From: Flavobacteriaceae bacterium UBA3159
Lineage (GTDB): Bacteria; Bacteroidota; Bacteroidia; Flavobacteriales; Flavobacteriaceae
Reading direction: 5' to 3'
Assembly (NCBI GenBank): GCA_002364535.1
Contig: DEYL01000006.1
Coordinates: 1 to 9,635 of the forward strand
DNA length: 9,635 nucleotides
Shown: positions 6,736-9,635 of the stretch, piece after piece
How positions within the stretch are numbered: the first letter of the stretch is position 1
Layout: every line of letters starts with the position of its first letter
Notes under the pieces: generated by a model
What the model saw: only the letters and a program-made list of their open reading frames with translations
What the model was told of the DNA's origin: nothing
Databases searched by the model: none
Program-made: the position numbers and the translations under genes

Positions 6736-7389
6736 CCCTTTTTGTGAATGATAAAATGGCCGGCCTTTTGTGAAAACGGATTTTTTTCTCTAATAAGTTC
6801 ATGTCCATTGTTTTTGATGAATTCACCGGAGCTAGGTATGATCGTTGGAATTACAGTGGTTCGTTTCTTTATCCAAGACCTGTTTTTAAATCTTCTAAAA
6901 GTTTTTCATTTCGTTAGGGGTTCGATAAAAATTCAACTTTAATATAGTTTTTATGATATGTTTTTTCTGACTTTTTTACGTTCCTTTATATCGATGGGAA
7001 GATAGCTGTTAAAGGTAAAATTTTGACCGTTGAGTCCGAAACTTATCTTGGCCAAAAATAAGGAAGAAGGCTCACCAAAAGCTTTACCCTGATTTTAAGG
7101 TTTTGGCCTTTTGAAGGATTACTCCACCTGGGTCGGCAATGCCCGGACATCCGGCGTCTGAAATTAATCCCATATCATTCTCCTTCAAACATGGATCGAT
7201 ATAGCTTGCCATTTCATCGGCAGAGGTGTGTTTGTTTAAATGGTAAAGTTTGAGGATGGATTGTTTTTTTATGGGCAGTGATTTTTTGATGAATCTTCGT
7301 GTCTCTTTTTCATTTTCTACAAAAAAGTAATCAAGTTTTTCGATAATGGATTTTATTTCGTTGGAAAGCATCGGGATGGAATTTCTCAC
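6732..7389 (-). pseudogene. Decayed RsmI-related SAM-dependent methyltransferase
   Basis: Remnant of a tetrapyrrole-methylase-fold methyltransferase related to RsmI (16S rRNA 2'-O-methyl-C1402), probably the shorter flavobacterial paralogue of about 235 residues. The first segment (7389-7084) keeps DYFFVENEKETRRFIKK and the signature SDAGCPGIADPG, then meets a TAA. A frame change near 7088 recovers GEPSSLFLA and GLNGQNFTFNSYLPIDIKER until a TAA at 6951. IFIE (6932-6921) continues that frame, then a shift gives RNEKLLEDL (6913-6887), with a stop where the tyrosine of the usual ETPYRNEKL is expected. Near the end HKRPAI and FIIHKKG lie in different frames across a T-run. The usual glycine-rich first strand (type LYLIPTPLG) is missing, so the start is deleted; only a GTG at 7389 remains. 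The final TAG (6734-6732) overlaps the mltG stop tail-to-tail. Too many separate lesions for a working gene. Confidence 0.85.
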
Positions 7390-7867
7390 TTAATTGACTG
7401 GGAATAATATTTAAGGTAGGGTTCATGCCCTGGTTTTTTTAGTGTATCACTCCATTGTTCACACCCTTGATAAATGAGGTCAAAACCTTTTTAAAACCAT
7501 CTTCATTTCCGTTATAAGGTTCGGGCACTTCGTCATTTTCAAGCAATAAAGTAACCTTGTTTTGATCTTCCGGCGTGAGAGCCATTTTTTTATATTGCGT
7601 AGATTATTGCGATCCATTACAAAGATTTTATCAAATCGATCGAAATCATGGAGAGATCTTTCTGGCCTTTTGATTGCTGATATCTATTCCATTTTGAGCT
7701 GCCACTTCAATACTTCTTCTGTCAGGAGCCAGACCGATATGGTATACCCCCGTTCCTGCCGATTCAACGCTAAAGTGGTCTTGAGGTAATTTGCTTTTTA
7801 GAATACCTTCGGCCAAGGGAGTACGACCAATTTTTCCTATGCAAACCATTAAAACTGATGTTTTTAC
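7386..7867 (-). pseudogene. Decayed low-molecular-weight protein tyrosine phosphatase
   Basis: Remnant of an LMW-PTP of about 150 residues, directly downstream of dnaA. The first segment reads VKTSVLMVCIGKIGRTPLAE, then SAGTGVYHIG, PDRRSIEVA and GIDISNQKARKIS up to a TGA at 7648-7646. The CX5R loop keeps Cys and Arg, but the usual CLGNICRS is altered (Asn to Lys, second Cys to Gly). A frame change recovers HDFDRFDKIFVMDRNNLRN (7650-7594), containing the DR of the late catalytic loop. A second change at an A7 run (7591-7585) gives MALTPEDQNKVTLLLENDEV and PEPYNGNEDGF. A third at a T4 run (7485-7482) gives DLIYQGCEQWSDTLKKPGHE to the TGA at 7388-7386. The codon where the start is expected is GTA (7867-7865), and the first usable ATG (7849) would omit the first beta strand. 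Four lesions in 480 bases indicate a pseudogene; no enzyme is expected. Confidence 0.87.
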
Positions 7868-7876
7868 TTTTTGTTG

Positions 7877-9304
7877 TTAGAGAGAAAGTTTTTGGTTGAG
7901 ATCCTCTACATACTTTCTAAATTGTTTGTCGGTAAAGCTTAGGTTATCTACTGTCTTGCAGGCATGCAAGACAGTAGCGTGATCTCTTTTACCAATTTGT
8001 GTACCTATGCTGGCAAGTGAGGCTTTGGTAAATTTTTTGGCAAAATACATGGCCAGCTGACGGGCTTGAACAATATGCCGTTTTCTGGTTTTGGACTGAA
8101 GCGTGGCAACATCCATTTGAAAATACTCCGAAACCACTTTTTGGATGTAGTCAATGGATACTTCTCGTTTGGTGTTTTTGACAAATTTATTTACAATTTC
8201 TTTTGCCAATTCTAAGTCAATGTCTACCCTGTTAAAAGAAGATTGAGCGATCAATGAAATAATGGCGCCTTCCAATTCCCGGACATTTGTCTTGATGTTT
8301 TTTGCAACGTACTCAATGATGTTGTCTCCGATGCTGACACCGTCTCTGAATAATTTATTTTTAAGAATGGAAATTCTCGTTTCCAAATCGGGTATTTGCA
8401 GTTCAGCGGAGAGCCCCCATTTGAATCTGGAAAGCAATCGCTGTTCGATGTCTTGCATATCCACAGGTGCTTTGTCGGATGTGATGATGACCTGTTTCCC
8501 ATTTTGGTGTAAATGGTTGAAAATATGAAAGAAAACATCCTGGGTTCCTGACTTGCCAGAGAAAAACTGAACATCGTCAATGATGAGAATATCGATCACT
8601 TGGTAAAAGTGGATAAAATCATTGCGGGTGTTTTTCTTGACGGATTCTATGTACTGCTGAGTAAATTTTTCAGCGGATATATAGAGTACGGTTTTGTCAG
8701 GATATTTATTTTTGATTTCAACCCCTATGGCATGGGCGAGGTGTGTTTTACCCAAACCTACGCCACCAAAGATCATCAATGGGTTGAAGGAGGTTCCTCC
8801 GGGTTTATTGGAAACTGCCAGTCCGGCAGATCGAGCCAATCGATTGGAGTCACCCTCTAAAAAATTTTCAAAGTTATAGTTGGGGTTGAGTTGAGATTCT
8901 ATTTGAAGGTTTCTAATTCCCGGAATTACAAAAGGATTTTTGAGTTCACTGGAAAAAGCCTGTAGAGGGGCATCAACTTGTTGTGCGTTGACTCCGGATT
9001 GATTACTACTGGGAATACTTTCTGTGAAAGGGGTTTTGTTTCCAAAAGTATTTTCCATTTTGATAATGTAAATCAAACGGGCCTCATCTCCTAACTCCCT
9101 TGTTAGTGCTATCTTTAAAATTTTCACATAATGCTCCTCAAGCCACTCATAAAAGAATTTGCTGGGCACTTGAATACTGAGTGAGTTTTCGGTGATCTTA
9201 AGCGGGATGATTGGTTCAAACCAAGTTTTAAAGGCTTGTAGCTGGATATTGTCCTTAATAAAAATCAAGCAATTATTCCAAATTTTTTCAGCAGAAGCCT
9301 CCAT
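7877..9304 (-). CDS. dnaA: Chromosomal replication initiator protein DnaA
   Basis: ATP-dependent initiator that binds DnaA boxes at oriC, melts the duplex and helps load the helicase. Domain I spans about 1-82 (IWNNCLIFI to LIYIIK); a variable linker runs to about 125. Domain III (AAA+) has Walker A GGVGLGKTH (180-188, K186/T187), Walker B ILIIDDVQF (D243/D244), sensor I ITSD (274-277), the arginine-finger region RLLSRFKWGL (289-298, R293) and sensor II VRELEGAI (341-348). Domain IV carries IGKRDHATVLHACKTV (437-452), the DNA-binding signature. At 475 residues it is intact. The ATG at 9304 gives MEASAEKIWNNCL, a normal start. I find no DnaA boxes beside it, so oriC is probably elsewhere. Downstream genes in the same direction are pseudogenes. 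The stretch coding the signature helix contains a perfect 13-bp inverted repeat. Confidence 0.98.
   Translation of the reverse strand: MEASAEKIWNNCLIFIKDNIQLQAFKTWFEPIIPLKITENSLSIQVPSKFFYEWLEEHYVKILKIALTRELGDEARLIYIIKMENTFGNKTPFTESIPSSNQSGVNAQQVDAPLQAFSSELKNPFVIPGIRNLQIESQLNPNYNFENFLEGDSNRLARSAGLAVSNKPGGTSFNPLMIFGGVGLGKTHLAHAIGVEIKNKYPDKTVLYISAEKFTQQYIESVKKNTRNDFIHFYQVIDILIIDDVQFFSGKSGTQDVFFHIFNHLHQNGKQVIITSDKAPVDMQDIEQRLLSRFKWGLSAELQIPDLETRISILKNKLFRDGVSIGDNIIEYVAKNIKTNVRELEGAIISLIAQSSFNRVDIDLELAKEIVNKFVKNTKREVSIDYIQKVVSEYFQMDVATLQSKTRKRHIVQARQLAMYFAKKFTKASLASIGTQIGKRDHATVLHACKTVDNLSFTDKQFRKYVEDLNQKLSL
7948..7977. repeat. Perfect 13-bp inverted repeat inside dnaA
   Basis: CTACTGTCTTGCA (7948-7960) and TGCAAGACAGTAG (7965-7977) are exact reverse complements around a 4-base loop. 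On the coding strand it covers the codons for ATVLHACKTVD in the DnaA domain IV signature, about 70-100 bases before the dnaA stop. No T-tract follows, so it is not an ordinary terminator. The peptide is conserved, but the codon choices that complete the pairing are not forced by it. Confidence 0.9.
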
Positions 9305-9485
9305 TTAATTTATTAGGATTGGTTTTTATCTATGTGAAATGTAATGGGGTAATGAACAAGTCTACATGTTACAAATATTGAAATAAAAATCTAAAAAAAA
9401 TCTTTTTTTTGGGTTGATTTTTTAGTTTTTTTTTTAGAAATTATAAAACGTCCAATACTCGCAATTTTTAACTAAATCTATCTCT
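9305..9485. promoter_or_regulatory. Divergent intergenic region of dnaA and the thioesterase gene
   Basis: About 180 very AT-rich bases with long A/T homopolymers (9395-9436). On the minus strand AATATTTG (9379-9372) is a 7-of-8 match to a Bacteroidota -7 element and could serve dnaA, but no well-placed TTG precedes it. No TTATCCACA-like DnaA boxes, riboswitch or RNA gene were seen. Promoters for both genes must lie here by position. Confidence 0.4.
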
Positions 9486-9635
9486 TTGATAACATATACA
9501 ACACAAATATTTAGAATAAGATATACAGAAACAGATCAAATGGGATTTGCACACCACAGCAACTATCTCAATTATTTTGAAATGTCTCGAATTGAATGGC
9601 TCAACAGTATCGGTTTTTCCTACGCAGGTCTCGAG
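9486..9635 (+). CDS. Hotdog-fold acyl-CoA thioesterase, YbgC/4-hydroxybenzoyl-CoA type (partial)
   Basis: The first 50 residues of a predicted cytoplasmic acyl-CoA thioesterase, running off the window end. The sequence RIRYTETDQMGFAHHSNYL, followed by NYFEMSRIEWLNSIGFSYA, matches the family N-terminus: the RY-ETDQMG stretch with the catalytic aspartate (D17 here), the H-NYL turn and the FE--R-E-L helix. No ATG is available upstream; the frame is open back to 9447, and the only common start is TTG at 9486-9488, giving MITYTTQIFRIRY. The next ATG (9540) would cut off the catalytic aspartate, so I prefer the TTG. It is divergent from dnaA. Its substrate cannot be told from the fragment; it could act in acyl-CoA housekeeping or lipid metabolism. 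Confidence 0.88.
   Translation, partial: MITYTTQIFRIRYTETDQMGFAHHSNYLNYFEMSRIEWLNSIGFSYAGLE

Noticed and set aside
7084..7389. A 101-residue stand-alone gene
   Set aside because: It is only the N-terminal fragment of the methyltransferase remnant: it starts without the family's first strand and stops right after the IADPG motif, while the remaining motifs follow in other frames.
7646..7849. A 67-residue stand-alone small phosphatase
   Set aside because: It stops before the late catalytic loop (FVMDRNN), which appears immediately downstream in another frame. It is a fragment of the decayed gene.
6732..7867. Explaining the broken genes purely as homopolymer sequencing errors
   Set aside because: Several breaks are in A or T runs, so error cannot be excluded. 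But the altered catalytic-loop residues, lost starts, missing first strand and a stop in the ETPYRN motif are not homopolymer errors, and long runs in neighbouring coding genes are intact.
9305..9485. A replication origin beside dnaA
   Set aside because: The region is AT-rich, but I found no TTATCCACA-like DnaA boxes in it or just after dnaA.
1..9635. A novel defence, mobile or biosynthetic system
   Set aside because: All intact genes belong to well-known core families. No transposase, integrase, direct-repeat array, toxin-antitoxin pair or biosynthetic cluster is visible.

Overview
The window looks like chromosomal DNA of a marine-type flavobacterium (Bacteroidota, Flavobacteriia). Three things point there: the family flavour of the proteins (408-aa eukaryote-like NADP isocitrate dehydrogenase, short L19, 227-aa TrmD, a dapF-GNAT-mltG cluster, dnaA beside a tyrosine phosphatase and a tetrapyrrole-methylase-type methyltransferase), AT-rich DNA with no Shine-Dalgarno sites, and repeated upstream motifs of the Bacteroidota housekeeping promoter type (TTG, about 19-22 nt, TAnnTTTG).

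Layout. Positions 1-74 hold the tail of an unidentified plus-strand gene. Four minus-strand genes follow, in transcription order degP-like protease (4282-2894), trmD (2599-1916), rplS (1803-1459) and icd (1350-124). Three have a TAnnTTTG-type promoter candidate and trmD has a near match. Hairpin terminators follow degP and rplS. A divergent promoter region (4283-4388) then leads into a plus-strand operon, dapF, a GNAT acetyltransferase and mltG (4389-6735), coupled by ATGA start/stop overlaps. It converges on a minus-strand block read from dnaA (9304-7877). The two genes that should follow dnaA, a low-molecular-weight tyrosine phosphatase and an RsmI-related SAM methyltransferase, are present only as decayed remnants (7867-7386 and 7389-6732). 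A divergent hotdog thioesterase starts near 9486 and runs off the window.

How it works together. dapF makes meso-diaminopimelate for peptidoglycan and lysine, and mltG cuts nascent glycan strands, so that operon is a cell-wall unit. trmD and rplS serve translation, icd the TCA cycle, the DegP-like protease envelope protein quality, and dnaA replication initiation.

The most notable observations are the side-by-side decay of the two genes downstream of dnaA, with frame breaks, an in-frame stop and a probable deletion at their junction, and a perfect 13-bp inverted repeat inside dnaA over the DNA-binding signature. Otherwise this is conserved core genome. I saw no mobile element, CRISPR array, RNA gene or new defence or biosynthetic system.
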